Shown here piece after piece: positions 9,162 through 18,775 of a stretch of DNA of 64,000 nt; positions within the stretch are counted from its first letter, which is position 1, and each line of letters starts with the position of its first letter. Source of the DNA: Collimonas antrihumi. Its GTDB lineage: Bacteria > Pseudomonadota > Gammaproteobacteria > Burkholderiales > Burkholderiaceae_D. The DNA lies in assembly GCF_018304965.1 (NCBI RefSeq), contig NZ_JAGQED010000007.1, positions 121,580-185,579 of the forward strand. The letters run 5' to 3'. Position numbers and translations under genes: made by a program. The notes under the pieces are model-generated. The model worked only from the letters and a program-made list of their open reading frames with translations. It did no database searches and was not told the origin of the DNA.

Positions 9162-10609
9162 GCGACCCCCGAATGACTGACACGCGTCTGCTGCCTTACG
9201 CTTTCGCCCGCAATTTTTCATTGCTGGCGCAGCGTACCGAGGATGCCAACGGTGCCGACAATGCGGTGGAGCTGTGGATTTCCGAAGCCACCCAGCCTAG
9301 CGCCATTGCTGAAGTCAGCCGCCGTTTTGGCCGTGTCAAATTCCGCAAGCTGTCGCGCGATGAACTGGACGCGGCAATTGCCAAAGCCTATGCCGGCGCC
9401 GGCGGCGACGCCGCGCAAGTGGTGGACGAGTTTGAATCGGATCTCGATCTCGCCAAGCTGATGCAAGACATGCCGGCGATCGAGGATTTGCTGGAATCGT
9501 CCGATGATGCGCCGGTGATCCGCATGATCAACGTGTTGTTGACCCAGGCGTTGCGCGAGGGCGCTTCGGATATCCATATCGAACCGTTCGAGCAGATTTC
9601 GGTGGTGCGGTTTCGTATCGACGGCAGCTTGCGCGACGTGGTGCGGCCAAAGAAAGCCGTCCATGCCTCGCTGATCTCCCGTATCAAGATCATGGCGCAA
9701 CTGGATATCGCCGAAAAGCGCCTGCCGCAAGATGGCCGCATCACGCTGCGCGTCGGCGGCAAACCGGTGGATGTGCGGGTCTCGACCTTGCCTACCGGTC
9801 ATGGCGAACGCGCGGTGCTGCGCCTGCTGGACAAGGAAGCCGGCCGGCTCGACCTGCAGCATCTCGGCATGAGTCCCGCGATGTTGCCGCAATTCGATCG
9901 CCTGATCGCACAGCCGCATGGCATCGTGCTGGTCACCGGGCCGACCGGCTCCGGCAAGACCACCACGTTGTACGCCGCGCTGTCGCGCCTGAATACCAGC
10001 AGCACCAATATCCTGACGGTGGAAGATCCGATCGAGTACGAACTCGCCGGGGTCGGCCAGACCCAGGTCAATGCGCGTATCGACATGACATTTGCCAAAG
10101 CCTTGCGGGCAATCTTGCGGCAGGATCCGGATGTCATCATGATCGGTGAAATACGCGATCTGGAAACCGCCCAGATTGCAGTGCAGGCGTCGCTGACCGG
10201 CCATCTGGTGCTGGCGACCTTGCACACCAACGATTCTGCCGCCGCGGTGACCCGTTTGCTGGACATGGGCATCGAACCGTTCCTGTTGTCGTCTTCCCTG
10301 CTGGGCGTGGTGGCGCAGCGCCTGGTCCGGAAGCTGTGTACCCATTGCCGTCGTCACGACGGCCAGTTGTGGCATGCGGTCGGTTGCGAGCAATGCGGTC
10401 ATACCGGCTATCAGGGGCGGGTCGGCATCTATGAGTTGTTGCTGACGACCGATGAAATTACTGCACAGATCCACAACCGGGCATCGGAAGCCGAGATACA
10501 GCAGGTGGCGCAGCGCAATGGCATGCTGACCATGCGCCAGGATGGCGAACGCTGGCTGGCGGATGGCATCACTACCCAGGCCGAACTGTTGCGGGTCACC
10601 AAAGAGTAA
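9158..10609 (+). CDS. gspE: Type II secretion system ATPase GspE
   Basis: Cytoplasmic hexameric ATPase that powers pseudopilus assembly. An N-terminal GspL-binding region (to about residue 115) is followed by the core with Walker A GPTGSGKT at residues 261-268, the Asp box region (VEDPIEYELAGVGQTQVN), Walker B (DPDVIMIGEIRDLETAQIA) and the His box (TGHLVLATLHTNDSA). The zinc-binding C-terminal subdomain has CTHC at 394-397 and CEQC at 410-413, a compact form of the usual tetracysteine. The ATG overlaps the gspD stop. A Gly-Arg-Val-Gly-Ile-Tyr-Glu segment ends the domain as usual. Confidence 0.97.
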   Translation: MSDPRMTDTRLLPYAFARNFSLLAQRTEDANGADNAVELWISEATQPSAIAEVSRRFGRVKFRKLSRDELDAAIAKAYAGAGGDAAQVVDEFESDLDLAKLMQDMPAIEDLLESSDDAPVIRMINVLLTQALREGASDIHIEPFEQISVVRFRIDGSLRDVVRPKKAVHASLISRIKIMAQLDIAEKRLPQDGRITLRVGGKPVDVRVSTLPTGHGERAVLRLLDKEAGRLDLQHLGMSPAMLPQFDRLIAQPHGIVLVTGPTGSGKTTTLYAALSRLNTSSTNILTVEDPIEYELAGVGQTQVNARIDMTFAKALRAILRQDPDVIMIGEIRDLETAQIAVQASLTGHLVLATLHTNDSAAAVTRLLDMGIEPFLLSSSLLGVVAQRLVRKLCTHCRRHDGQLWHAVGCEQCGHTGYQGRVGIYELLLTTDEITAQIHNRASEAEIQQVAQRNGMLTMRQDGERWLADGITTQAELLRVTKE

Positions 10610-10643
10610 TAACTGAAGAACAAGCGAAGAGTAGAGGAGCAGC

Positions 10644-11864
10644 GTGCCAGCATTTCGTTACGAAGCGGTAGATGCCGCCGGCAGCACCACCAAGGGCGTG
10701 GTGAATGCGGACAGCGCCAAGATGGCGCGTGCCGACCTGCGCGCCCAAGGTTTGCTGCCGCTGACGGTAGAAGCGATTGTGCAGCAGGTGGACGCTGCCG
10801 GCAACTTGAAACGGCGCGGCTTTGGCGAGCATTTGTCTACGGTAGAGATCGCTTTGTTTACGCGCCAGCTAGCCAGTCTGCTGGAGGCCAGCCTGCCGTT
10901 GGAGCAAGCCTTGACGGCGCTGCTGGAACAATCCGAACGCAGTTACCAGCGCGATTTGATCGCATCGATCCGATCCGATGTGATGGGCGGCGCCTCGCTA
11001 TCCACTGCGCTGGCCGGGCATCCGCGCGATTTTGCCGAAATCTATCGGGCGCTGGTAGCTTCGGGCGAGCAGATCGGCCAGTTGTCGCGTGTGCTGTCGC
11101 GGCTGGCCGATTACATCGAACGGCGCAACTCGCTGGTGCAGAAGGTGAAGCTGGCCTTCACTTATCCGGCGATCGTCACCGTGGTGGCGTTTGTGATCGT
11201 CATTTTCCTGCTGACCTACGTGGTGCCGCAGATCGTTTCCGTGTTCGCCAACACCAAGCAGAAATTGCCGATGCTGACGGTAATGATGCTGGCTACTTCC
11301 GATTTTGTCCGCAACTATGGCTGGATAGTCCTGATCGCGGTGATCGCGTTATTCTACGCATGGCGCACGGCACTGAAAAATCCCGCTACCAAGATGCGCT
11401 GGCATACCTGGCTGCTGAGTGCGCCGTTGTACGGAAAATTCGAGCGCAGCTTGAATACCGCGCGCTTCGCCAGTACGCTGGCGATTACCACCGGCTCTGG
11501 CGTGCCGATTCTGAAAGCGCTGCAAACCAGTCGCGATACCTTGTCCAACGTCGCCATGCGGCAGCAGGTCGATACCGCAGCCACCAGCGTGCGCGAGGGT
11601 GTCGGGCTGGCGCGCGCATTGTCGGCCCACAAGCATTTTCCGCCGATGCTGATTCATATGATACGGGCCGGTGAAGTGACCGGTGAATTACCCGCCATGC
11701 TGGAACGTGCAGCCAGCGCCCAGGAACAGGATCTGGAGCGGCGCGCCATGACCATCGCCGGTTTGCTGGAACCGGCCTTGATTCTGGCGATGGGGGTGGT
11801 GGTGTTGCTGATTGTGCTGGCAGTGTTAATGCCGATTATTGAAATCAACCAGTTAGTGCGCTAG
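10644..11864 (+). CDS. gspF: Type II secretion system inner-membrane protein GspF (GTG start)
   Basis: Polytopic platform protein, thought to couple GspE to pseudopilin assembly. MPAFRYEAVDAAGSTTKGVV opens the first cytoplasmic domain, and two GspF/PilC repeats each carry the FTRQLASLLEASLPLEQAL and FASTLAITTGSGVPILKAL signatures. Three membrane helices lie near residues 175-195, 230-245 and 378-400. Start is GTG at 10644 with GAGGAG eight bases upstream. The 35-base gap after gspE is the longest inside gspD-F. Confidence 0.96.
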   Translation: MPAFRYEAVDAAGSTTKGVVNADSAKMARADLRAQGLLPLTVEAIVQQVDAAGNLKRRGFGEHLSTVEIALFTRQLASLLEASLPLEQALTALLEQSERSYQRDLIASIRSDVMGGASLSTALAGHPRDFAEIYRALVASGEQIGQLSRVLSRLADYIERRNSLVQKVKLAFTYPAIVTVVAFVIVIFLLTYVVPQIVSVFANTKQKLPMLTVMMLATSDFVRNYGWIVLIAVIALFYAWRTALKNPATKMRWHTWLLSAPLYGKFERSLNTARFASTLAITTGSGVPILKALQTSRDTLSNVAMRQQVDTAATSVREGVGLARALSAHKHFPPMLIHMIRAGEVTGELPAMLERAASAQEQDLERRAMTIAGLLEPALILAMGVVVLLIVLAVLMPIIEINQLVR

Positions 11865-11884
11865 AACGAAGTCAGGAAAAAAAC

Positions 11885-12439
11885 GTGAATTTACCATTAA
11901 CTAAAAAACTGGGACGGCAAAGCAAGCGTCTGCCGGAATTTCTCAGCCTGCTGCTGTTCATGCTGTTGTGCGCCTGCACGGCATACTGGGTGATGCAGCT
12001 GATCAAGCCGCCAGTGCGTGCGGTGACAGCACCGCCGCAAGCAGAGCAGGCGCAGGTCGACGTTTCCCTGGCGGCAGGTTTGTTCGGCGGCCGCGGCACG
12101 GTTACCGTTGCCAGCAATTACCAGCTGTTGGGCGTGGTGGCGGCTAAGAAGGATGAGGACAGCGTGGCGATCCTGAGCGCCGACGGCAAGCCGGCGCAGG
12201 CGGTGCGGCAGGGTAAGGAATTACTACCGGGAACCAGCGTCAAGGAAGTGCATGCTACTTACGTCTTGCTGTCTGAAGGTGGGGTTTTAAAGCGTGTGAT
12301 GCTGCCGGAAGATGCGCATTCCAAGCCGTCGGGAATGGCCAGCCTTGCGCCGATGCTTGCGCCGGGCCGGATAGCGCCGGTCGCTCCCAATCAGGATTTA
12401 CCGCCGGAACAACCGGCGGTGCCGGTGCAAGATAAGTAG
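11885..12439 (+). CDS. gspC: Type II secretion system protein GspC (GTG start)
   Basis: Bitopic inner-membrane protein that links the platform to GspD through its periplasmic homology region. A membrane helix at about residues 20-42 (FLSLLLFMLLCACTAYWVMQL) is followed by the HR domain (SNYQLLGVVAAKKDEDSVAIL, VRQGKELLPGTSVKEVHATYVLL). The protein stops after the HR domain and a Pro-rich tail, with no C-terminal PDZ domain, as in many betaproteobacterial forms. It is last in the operon although it is first in Escherichia-type loci. The start is GTG with AGGAAA upstream. Its stop codon lies inside a REP-like hairpin. Confidence 0.88.
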   Translation: MNLPLTKKLGRQSKRLPEFLSLLLFMLLCACTAYWVMQLIKPPVRAVTAPPQAEQAQVDVSLAAGLFGGRGTVTVASNYQLLGVVAAKKDEDSVAILSADGKPAQAVRQGKELLPGTSVKEVHATYVLLSEGGVLKRVMLPEDAHSKPSGMASLAPMLAPGRIAPVAPNQDLPPEQPAVPVQDK

Positions 12440-12541
12440 GGTGGGCACGCCTTTGTGCCCAGCACGCCTATTGAGGCCCCGCATCGGCCTGCTCTCCGGA
12501 TATCGCAGTAACGCGTGGGCAAAAAAACTTGCCCACCCTAC
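12436..12541. repeat. REPIN-like element: two inverted REP hairpins
   Basis: Two copies of GTAGGGTGGGCA face each other, one at 12436-12447 and its reverse complement at 12530-12541. Each is itself a hairpin: GGGCA..TGCCC with loop CGCCTTTG on the left, and TGGGCA..TGCCCA with loop AAAAAACT on the right, each followed by a CGC-type flank. About 50 unrelated bases separate them. This is the layout of a REP doublet mobilised by a RAYT (Y1/REP) transposase; none is in the window. It lies between the convergent gspC and hslU and overlaps the gspC stop codon. Confidence 0.75.
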
Positions 12542-12550
12542 TTTCTAACC

Positions 12551-13903
12551 CTACAGTACGTAACGTGACAAATCTTCGTTGACGACCAGTGCACCCAGGC
12601 GCTCATCGACATAAGCAGCATCGATCACCATGGTTTTCTCCGTGGCGTTAGTCGCCGAAAACGAGATTTCTTCCAGCAGCTTTTCCATCACCGTGTACAG
12701 CCGGCGGGCGCCGATGTTCTCAGTTTTTTCATTGACCGAGAACGCGATTTCCGCGAGCCTCTGCACCCCTTCTTTGGCAAACTCCAGCGTTACCCCTTCG
12801 GTCGCCAGCAAAGCTTCATATTGCTTGGTCAGGCAGGCGTCGGTGCCGGTCATGATTCTTTCGAAATCGCTGATCGACAACGAGTCGAGTTCGACCCGGA
12901 TCGGGAACCGGCCTTGCAATTCCGGAATCAGATCGGACGGTTTCGCCAGATGGAAGGCGCCGGATGCGATAAACAGGATGTGATCGGTCTTGATCATGCC
13001 GTACTTAGTGTTGACCGTGGTGCCCTCGACCAGCGGCAGCAAGTCGCGCTGCACGCCGGCGCGCGAAACATCGGCGCCGCCGTTCTGCGAACGGGTAGCG
13101 ATCTTGTCTATCTCGTCAAGAAACACAATGCCGTTTTGCTCGACGTTGGTGATGGCTTTCTGCTTCAGCTCATCTTCGTTGACCAGTTTGGCGGCTTCCT
13201 CTTCGATCAGGACTTTCATTGCATCCTTGATCTTGATCTTGCGATTTTTCTTGCGGTTGCTGCCGATGCCGGAAAACATGGATTTGATCTGCTCGGTCAT
13301 TTCTTCCATGCCGGGCGGTGCCATGATTTCCATTTGCGATGCCGCTTCCGACAATTCGATCTCGATTTCCTTATCGTCGAGCACGCCTTCGCGTAGCCGC
13401 TTGCGGAAAGTCTGGCGGGTATTGCTGCCTTTATCCGAATTGCTGTCAACGTCTCCGGAACTCTGCTCGGGATGGAAGCCGAAATCGCGCGCCGGCGGCA
13501 CCAGGATGTCGATGATCCGGTCTTCGGCGGCATCTTCCGCACGGGTGCGGACTTTGCGCATTTCAGCTTCGCGGGTTTGCTTGATGCCGATGTCGATCAG
13601 GTCGCGGATGATGGTGTCGACGTCGCGCCCGACATAGCCGACCTCGGTGAATTTTGTGGCCTCGATCTTGATGAACGGCGCATCGGCCAGCTTGGCCAGG
13701 CGTCGTGCGATTTCAGTCTTGCCGACGCCGGTAGGTCCGATCATCAGGATATTCTTGGGCGTGATTTCGTGGCGCAGCGGTTCGGCCACCTGTTGCCGGC
13801 GCCAGCGGTTACGCAAGGCAATCGCCACCGCACGCTTGGCGCGATCCTGGCCGACTACATGTTTATCCAGTTCTGAAACAATTTCTTGGGGAGTCATGTT
13901 CAT
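12551..13903 (-). CDS. hslU: HslUV protease ATPase subunit HslU
   Basis: AAA+ unfoldase that feeds substrates to the HslV peptidase. From the chosen start ([19 protein letters not shown]), Walker A GPTGVGKT is at residues 56-63. Walker B ([12 protein letters not shown]), the intermediate domain (about 110-240, with the Glu/Lys-rich segment) and the sensor-2 region ([18 protein letters not shown]) follow. It ends in ...LSRYVL, the C-terminal tail that docks into HslV. The start at 13903 (or the ATG two codons in) has GCGGAA upstream; the longer reading to 13963 adds residues not usual in HslU. It lies downstream of hslV, 108 bases apart, in the same transcript. Confidence 0.97.
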   Translation of the reverse strand: MNMTPQEIVSELDKHVVGQDRAKRAVAIALRNRWRRQQVAEPLRHEITPKNILMIGPTGVGKTEIARRLAKLADAPFIKIEATKFTEVGYVGRDVDTIIRDLIDIGIKQTREAEMRKVRTRAEDAAEDRIIDILVPPARDFGFHPEQSSGDVDSNSDKGSNTRQTFRKRLREGVLDDKEIEIELSEAASQMEIMAPPGMEEMTEQIKSMFSGIGSNRKKNRKIKIKDAMKVLIEEEAAKLVNEDELKQKAITNVEQNGIVFLDEIDKIATRSQNGGADVSRAGVQRDLLPLVEGTTVNTKYGMIKTDHILFIASGAFHLAKPSDLIPELQGRFPIRVELDSLSISDFERIMTGTDACLTKQYEALLATEGVTLEFAKEGVQRLAEIAFSVNEKTENIGARRLYTVMEKLLEEISFSATNATEKTMVIDAAYVDERLGALVVNEDLSRYVL

Positions 13904-14011
13904 GTTTTTTTCCGCTTTTGATAGGTGAGCTCGCAAGCCATGCAGGGCCGGATTTTTTTGCAATCAGGCAAATGTCTGCCCAGGCTTGCCGGGCAGAGCT
14001 GCGGTGAAATC

Positions 14012-14548
14012 TTAGTCGAGGGTTTCGATAATGTGCGACTGGTTGGTATAGATGCAGAGATCGCCGGCAATCACCAGCGATTTCTTGACGATATCCGCCG
14101 GCGACAACTCGGTGTTTTCTTGCAGCGCCGTGGCTGCCGACTGGGCGAAAGTACCGCCCGAACCGATCGCACCGATGCCATTGGTAGGCTCCAGCACGTC
14201 GCCATTACCGGTGATGACCAGCGTGGTTTCGCGGTCGGCCGTCAACAGCATGGCTTCCAGGCGCCGCAACATGCGGTCGGTACGCCATTCCTTGGCCAGG
14301 TCGACCGAGGCCCGCATCAGATTGCCCTGATGTTTTTCCAGTTTTGACTCAAACAGATCGAGCAAGGTGAACGCATCGGCCGTGCCGCCGGCGAAGCCGA
14401 CCAGTACCTTGCCCTGATATAGCTTGCGGACTTTGCGGGCAGTGCCCTTCATGACGACATTGCCGAGTGTTACCTGACCATCTCCACCCAAGGCGACGCT
14501 GTTGCCGCGTCGCACTGAAAGGATGGTGGTGCCGTGAAATTGTTCCAT
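14012..14548 (-). CDS. hslV: HslUV protease peptidase subunit HslV
   Basis: Threonine peptidase of the bacterial proteasome-like HslUV complex. It begins [15 protein letters not shown]. Cleavage after Gly6 would expose the catalytic Thr of the TT pair, the slightly longer propeptide typical of Burkholderiales. [20 protein letters not shown] and [18 protein letters not shown] are strongly conserved HslV segments. Length 178 is normal. It is first in the hslVU operon, behind a sigma32-like promoter about 120 bases upstream. Confidence 0.97.
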   Translation of the reverse strand: MEQFHGTTILSVRRGNSVALGGDGQVTLGNVVMKGTARKVRKLYQGKVLVGFAGGTADAFTLLDLFESKLEKHQGNLMRASVDLAKEWRTDRMLRRLEAMLLTADRETTLVITGNGDVLEPTNGIGAIGSGGTFAQSAATALQENTELSPADIVKKSLVIAGDLCIYTNQSHIIETLD

Positions 14549-14666
14549 TTTTGCTAGCCTCAGAAAATGCGGACAGGATTATGAGTGACCGCTCATGCCG
14601 GGTGCCGGGCACCCTTGCTGCATGATGTGATTCGCTATCGAATAATAAATCGATACCGTCCCAAAA

Positions 14667-14694
14667 AAATGGGGACGGCTGACGTGATTACAAG
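14667..14694 (-). promoter_or_regulatory. Sigma32 (heat-shock) type promoter for hslVU
   Basis: Read on the minus strand: CTTGTAA (14694-14688), a 13-base spacer, then CCCCATTT (14674-14667). The -10 is an exact match to the RpoH consensus CCCCATNT, and the -35 matches CTTGAAA at six of seven positions, with an accepted spacer. It implies a leader of about 110 bases before hslV, containing a small GGGTGC/GCACCC hairpin. Confidence 0.75.
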
Positions 14695-14819
14695 CGCTGA
14701 ATTACGTAGATTTAGCGTTGTTTTTTTGTTACTGCAGAGATTTGATTTTATTGAAACTTAATTTCTTAAGCCTAATTCTTTAAGTTTAATTTTTTAAACT
14801 TGGTATCTGAACTTGATTA

Positions 14820-16211
14820 TTAATTCTTGCGCGGCACCACACGTACCACTTCTTGTATGCCTACGACCTTGAACAAGGCTGTCACAAGGTGGTTGACGCT
14901 ATGGAATTCAATTGCATTGCCGTTGCTGACGAGCATCGACAAGCCATTCAACAGTTCGCCGGCTGCGCTGAAATCCACCCGGACCAGCCGCGAACAATCC
15001 ATGATCGCAGGGTTGTAGGTATTGGCATGGGTTTGAATCTTGGTCAGCAACTCCTCGGTTCGGCCTTCGATCAGTATCGGCATGAGCAAGCTGTTGTTGC
15101 TGCTGCTGCCGGTACTTGCACTGAGGGTATTGTCTTCGGCAGCGGTAATGACCTTGGCGTGCGGTTTTACAAATGGCGGCGGCGAAACTTCAAATGTAAT
15201 CGAATAATCTATGCTGGCGTCTTCGTAGGCTTGTTCGAGATTGAGCAGATGCAGGATTTCCAGCAGCAATAGCCATGGCGCGGCGGTTTCGTCGCGCCGT
15301 CCGACCAGCAGGATCTCGCGGATCTTGCCGGCCAGTTCATCGGCGCCGACCAGTACCAGGTCGAGCCCGGACTTTTGCAGTTTTTTTAACATGCGCAACA
15401 ACAGGCCGCAGCCGATCGGGTCGACCGAGCTGACCCGGGTAAACTCCAGGCGCACCGCCGGATGGGTGGCGCTCAGCTTTTGCGCGCGTTCCAGTTGCTT
15501 GCCGATGTTGGCGTCGAGCTTGCCGGAGAAGGCTACCGCCGGCAGCGCGCCAGGTTTTTCCTGATTCTTTGCCTGCGGATCGAGCGTCATGATATCGATC
15601 CAGGTCGGCGGCGAAGTTTCAAATTTGTTAGCGAAATCGACCGACAGATTGTCGAATTCCTGTTGCTTGCCGGTGATCTGATACAGATCCAGCAGCATCC
15701 ACCAGACAATATGCGTCGATGAGCCGAGATCGTTTTCAGCAATCGCATTCAACAACAGCGCTTCGGCGATGTCGCTCTGATCGCTGGCGAATAATACCGC
15801 TGCCTCTTCAATCACTTCCGGTGTATCTGACACGGACACTTCGATGCTGCCGCTTCTCGATTGATCGTCCAGATATTCGGTGGTTCTGCTCATCACCGGC
15901 AGCGTCATCTGGGTGGTGTTCGGGCCCTGCGCAGTCGTGATCGGCGACGCGCTGTTGGTATCGAGGGATGATTTGGAAGCGGGCGGCAGATGGACGAATT
16001 CGGACGACATCTCCGACTCGATCGCATCGATCTTCATGGACGTCGTAGCACGCGCCGTACCATCGCGCAGCGTGGTCGAGTTGGTCAGCCGCTCCTGGCT
16101 TTCGCCAAACAGAACCGGCGCTTGATCGTCTGCCGCGGCTGGTACTTTTTCATCCACCGGTGAAGCGCCGTTTGGACGATTATTTTTGCCGAAGAGCGAG
16201 AAAATCCCCAC
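14820..16211 (-). CDS. Tandem STAS-domain protein
   Basis: Function unknown. The first 110 residues are Ser/Thr/Asp-rich and probably disordered. A helical segment around 130-200 (VIEEAAVLFASDQSDIAEALLLNAI) follows. Then come two STAS-like domains, roughly 220-330 (LPAVAFSGKLDANIGKQL ... VDPIGCGLLLRMLKKLQ) and 375-463 (AIMDCSRLVRVDFSAAGELLNGL), the latter with the conserved Asp/Ser phosphoacceptor region seen in anti-anti-sigma factors. No kinase or sigma gene is adjacent. It has its own unit between hslV and the zinc block; the 120-base gap towards hslV is very A+T-rich. Confidence 0.75.
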   Translation of the reverse strand: MGIFSLFGKNNRPNGASPVDEKVPAAADDQAPVLFGESQERLTNSTTLRDGTARATTSMKIDAIESEMSSEFVHLPPASKSSLDTNSASPITTAQGPNTTQMTLPVMSRTTEYLDDQSRSGSIEVSVSDTPEVIEEAAVLFASDQSDIAEALLLNAIAENDLGSSTHIVWWMLLDLYQITGKQQEFDNLSVDFANKFETSPPTWIDIMTLDPQAKNQEKPGALPAVAFSGKLDANIGKQLERAQKLSATHPAVRLEFTRVSSVDPIGCGLLLRMLKKLQKSGLDLVLVGADELAGKIREILLVGRRDETAAPWLLLLEILHLLNLEQAYEDASIDYSITFEVSPPPFVKPHAKVITAAEDNTLSASTGSSSNNSLLMPILIEGRTEELLTKIQTHANTYNPAIMDCSRLVRVDFSAAGELLNGLSMLVSNGNAIEFHSVNHLVTALFKVVGIQEVVRVVPRKN

Positions 16212-16594
16212 GTGTCAATCCCGAAAGTAAGTTGCTGTTAAAGCTGTATGAGTAGCTGTGATTCTTATTGAAAACCGGGTTGCGTAATACGGCGCAATAC
16301 GGTTAACTGGCCGATACCTGTTCCGCAAGTTTTCAGATGCGCATTTATCATCGCTTTGCCATTGCTTTGCTATGTTTATGGCCACATTTTTGTTTTGATG
16401 CCGTTCTCGCTTTTGCGCACTTTTACATATTCTGAAGAGTAAAAAAGCACGATCAATCGATACCTCTAAAGGTAACACAAAGCAACACCGGAAGTATGTC
16501 TGGAACACCCTAAGTTATGACATAAATGTGTTGCGATATTTGCATGTCGAACATGGAAAATAGACATTTTGTTCATAAACATGCACTCGAAAGC
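16212..16594. other. Intergenic region with no convincing gene
   Basis: Together with the next element this forms a 462-base gap. It is more A+T-rich than its surroundings and holds an imperfect 10-bp direct repeat (GCGTAATACG / GCGCAATACG near 16282-16301). The reading frames here lack ribosome sites and family features. It probably carries the promoter of the STAS gene. Confidence 0.5.
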
Positions 16595-16659
16595 AAACCG
16601 GAATTGCAACGCCCGCATGCTTTTGCATGCATGATTTCCTTGCTTTGCAATCCCGGTTT
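16595..16659. repeat. Long imperfect inverted repeat downstream of the TonB receptor
   Basis: AAACCGG-A-ATTGCAA (16595-16609) pairs with TTGCAAT-C-CCGGTTT (16645-16659): 14 pairs with one mismatch. The 35-base interior carries a second perfect hairpin, GCATGC-TTTT-GCATGC (16615-16630). It lies 14 bases after the receptor stop. No T-run follows on the minus strand, so it is not a classical intrinsic terminator; it could be a mRNA 3' structure or a repeat element. Confidence 0.65.
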
Positions 16660-16673
16660 TCCAAGCCAGGAAT

Positions 16674-18701
16674 TTAGAACCTGGTGCGTACGCCAAGGAT
16701 CAAGCTGCGGCCAGGTTGTGGTGCAACATCTTTCAACACAGAAGTTGCCAGGCGGATGTCTTGATTCAACAAGTTCTTGGCCAAAGCAAACCAGGTGAGC
16801 TGGTGCGAACCGAGCTTCTGGGTATATGAAAGATTGGCGTCAATCTTGGTGTATGCCGGCGTCGCGCTGTTTTCAAAGGTTGCCAGCCGATCTTGTTGCA
16901 GCGCGCGCAAGATGCTGACACCGCTGCGCCATGGCCCCTGCGCATAACCAAGATCGATGCCGAAACGGCTAGCCGGCTGCAATGGCAGGTTACCCATTTG
17001 CTTGAGCTTGCCGCGGGCAGTGTCGGCAAAGCCGCGCATGGAAAATCCCTCGCCGCGCAAGTTGTAGCTGATCTCTGCTTCGGCGCCGCGGATGATGGCG
17101 TCGGCTTGCGACCAGAACCGCTCTGCGAAATCGCCGTGGTCGTGATCGTGGTCGCCTTCAACGGGTTCGACCATGCGGCCATAAACGAAGTTGTCCACAT
17201 GGTTTTCGAACAAATTGGCTTTCCAACGTACCAAGCCTGTGGTTTTCTGCAATGTGAGCTCGATGTTGCGTGAGGTCTCTTTTTTCAAAGCAGGGTCGCC
17301 GATGTCGAAAGTGGCAGTCGCTTCATGCGGGCCATGCGAATACAACTCTTCTGCGGTAGGTGCGCGTTGTGCAATAGAGATTGTCGGGCCGAAACTGTAG
17401 CCGGAAGCGAAGCGCCACAAGCCGCCTACGGAGTAAGACGCCAGATTGAATTTGCGGTCAGGCAGCCTGGCTGTTTCATCGGGTTGACGTTTCAACGATT
17501 CTAAACGCAAGCCGGCGCTGGCGAGGATGGGGCCGAATTCACGCTCTTCGACTAAAAATGCGGCAAATGAGGTGGATTTTGTTTTAGGGACCGTGTCGGG
17601 TAAGCCGCTTGCCGCACCGAGCGAGGAGAAGCGCGTGTCTTCGGTTTGCATGCCGACAGTGCCGTGCCACCCGGCCACCGGTTTGTGCGCCAGTTCCCAT
17701 CGGCTTTCAGTCGATTGATTAGAGAAAATCGTGTGCGGAGTGCCGTCTTCCTCTTTCTCGGTGTGTGTGTAGTCGGTATGGCCGAGCTTGAATGTGAATT
17801 TTTCGAAGCCGACGAAAGGATCATCGATCTGGCCAGCGATGTCGTAACGGTTTTGATGCAGATCGATGAACGATTTTTCCTCGGTGGGAATGCCGTAATG
17901 GTCAGCCAGGGTTGCCACCGATGCCCCTATATGACCCCAGGAAGCGATATACGAGGCACCGATGCCGGCTCCGGTTTCGTGGGTGAAAGAGTTAGGCAAG
18001 CGCCCTGACGCTGAACCAGGATCGTTCTGGGTGGCATGTCCCGGGATTTTGTAGTTGCCGGTATCGCGCCAATTGCCGTCCAGATGCATCCCTATCGGTC
18101 CGGTAGAGCCGTCCAGGGTCACGGATGTACTTCTGCCGTTGTCGCCGCTGCTATAGCGGGCCTCGGCTTCGCCGCTGAGCTCTTTTTGCAGCTGCGTCGG
18201 AATGCGGTCATTGACGACGTTGACCAGGCCGCCGATGGCACCGGAGCCATACAGCAATGCGGCCGGGCCGCGCAGAATTTCAATTTGACGCGCGGTTGCA
18301 GCTTCGGAGGCTACCGCGTGATCGTTGGACAGGCTGGAGACATCAGCCACCGACATGCCGTTTTGCAGAATCTTGACGCGCGGACCCTCCATGCCGCGAA
18401 TGATGGGGCGGGAAGCGCCGGCGCCGAAGCCGGATGCCGATACGCCGAGTTCTTGCGACAAGGTGTCTCCTAGCGACGTGCCGGTCTTGTTGCGTAATTC
18501 TTCGCCGGACAATACTTTGGTCGGACTCAGGATCTGGGTGTCGACATGGGGATTGAGCGGGCTGGCGCTGACCACGATCTGTGGCAAAGGCTTAATCTGC
18601 TCCGCGGTGCCGGGTTGAACATCTACGGCAGATGCTGCGGATGAAAGAACGGTTAACGCGGACAGAACCGCGCTGGATAACAGCGTACGTTGGACAAGCA
18701 T
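16674..18701 (-). CDS. TonB-dependent outer-membrane receptor, ZnuD-like (probable zinc uptake)
   Basis: Outer-membrane barrel for energised metal uptake. Signal peptide to about residue 26 (ending SSAASA), a TonB-box region (LPQIVVSAS), a plug domain (about 55-165, with RPIIRGMEGPRVKILQNGM and the EILRGPAALLYGSGAIGGLVNVV signature), then the barrel ending in Arg-Phe. A His/Asp-rich loop (EGDHDHDHGDF, near residue 520) resembles the zinc-capturing loops of ZnuD. With zur and a COG0523 GTPase three genes away, zinc is the likely substrate; the sequence alone does not rule out copper or nickel. A palindromic TGCA-N7-TGCA motif lies 75 bases upstream. Confidence 0.82.
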   Translation of the reverse strand: MLVQRTLLSSAVLSALTVLSSAASAVDVQPGTAEQIKPLPQIVVSASPLNPHVDTQILSPTKVLSGEELRNKTGTSLGDTLSQELGVSASGFGAGASRPIIRGMEGPRVKILQNGMSVADVSSLSNDHAVASEAATARQIEILRGPAALLYGSGAIGGLVNVVNDRIPTQLQKELSGEAEARYSSGDNGRSTSVTLDGSTGPIGMHLDGNWRDTGNYKIPGHATQNDPGSASGRLPNSFTHETGAGIGASYIASWGHIGASVATLADHYGIPTEEKSFIDLHQNRYDIAGQIDDPFVGFEKFTFKLGHTDYTHTEKEEDGTPHTIFSNQSTESRWELAHKPVAGWHGTVGMQTEDTRFSSLGAASGLPDTVPKTKSTSFAAFLVEEREFGPILASAGLRLESLKRQPDETARLPDRKFNLASYSVGGLWRFASGYSFGPTISIAQRAPTAEELYSHGPHEATATFDIGDPALKKETSRNIELTLQKTTGLVRWKANLFENHVDNFVYGRMVEPVEGDHDHDHGDFAERFWSQADAIIRGAEAEISYNLRGEGFSMRGFADTARGKLKQMGNLPLQPASRFGIDLGYAQGPWRSGVSILRALQQDRLATFENSATPAYTKIDANLSYTQKLGSHQLTWFALAKNLLNQDIRLATSVLKDVAPQPGRSLILGVRTRF

Positions 18702-18775
18702 GATGATTCCTGGACAGGTAATGGCCGTCGCTGTCCGAGTCGATGCGGAATTGATGTGGTTTTGATGCGATATCG

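Noticed and set aside
9218..10474. 418-codon minus-strand frame opposite gspE
   Set aside because: Antisense shadow of GspE; His/Gln/Arg-rich with no motif.
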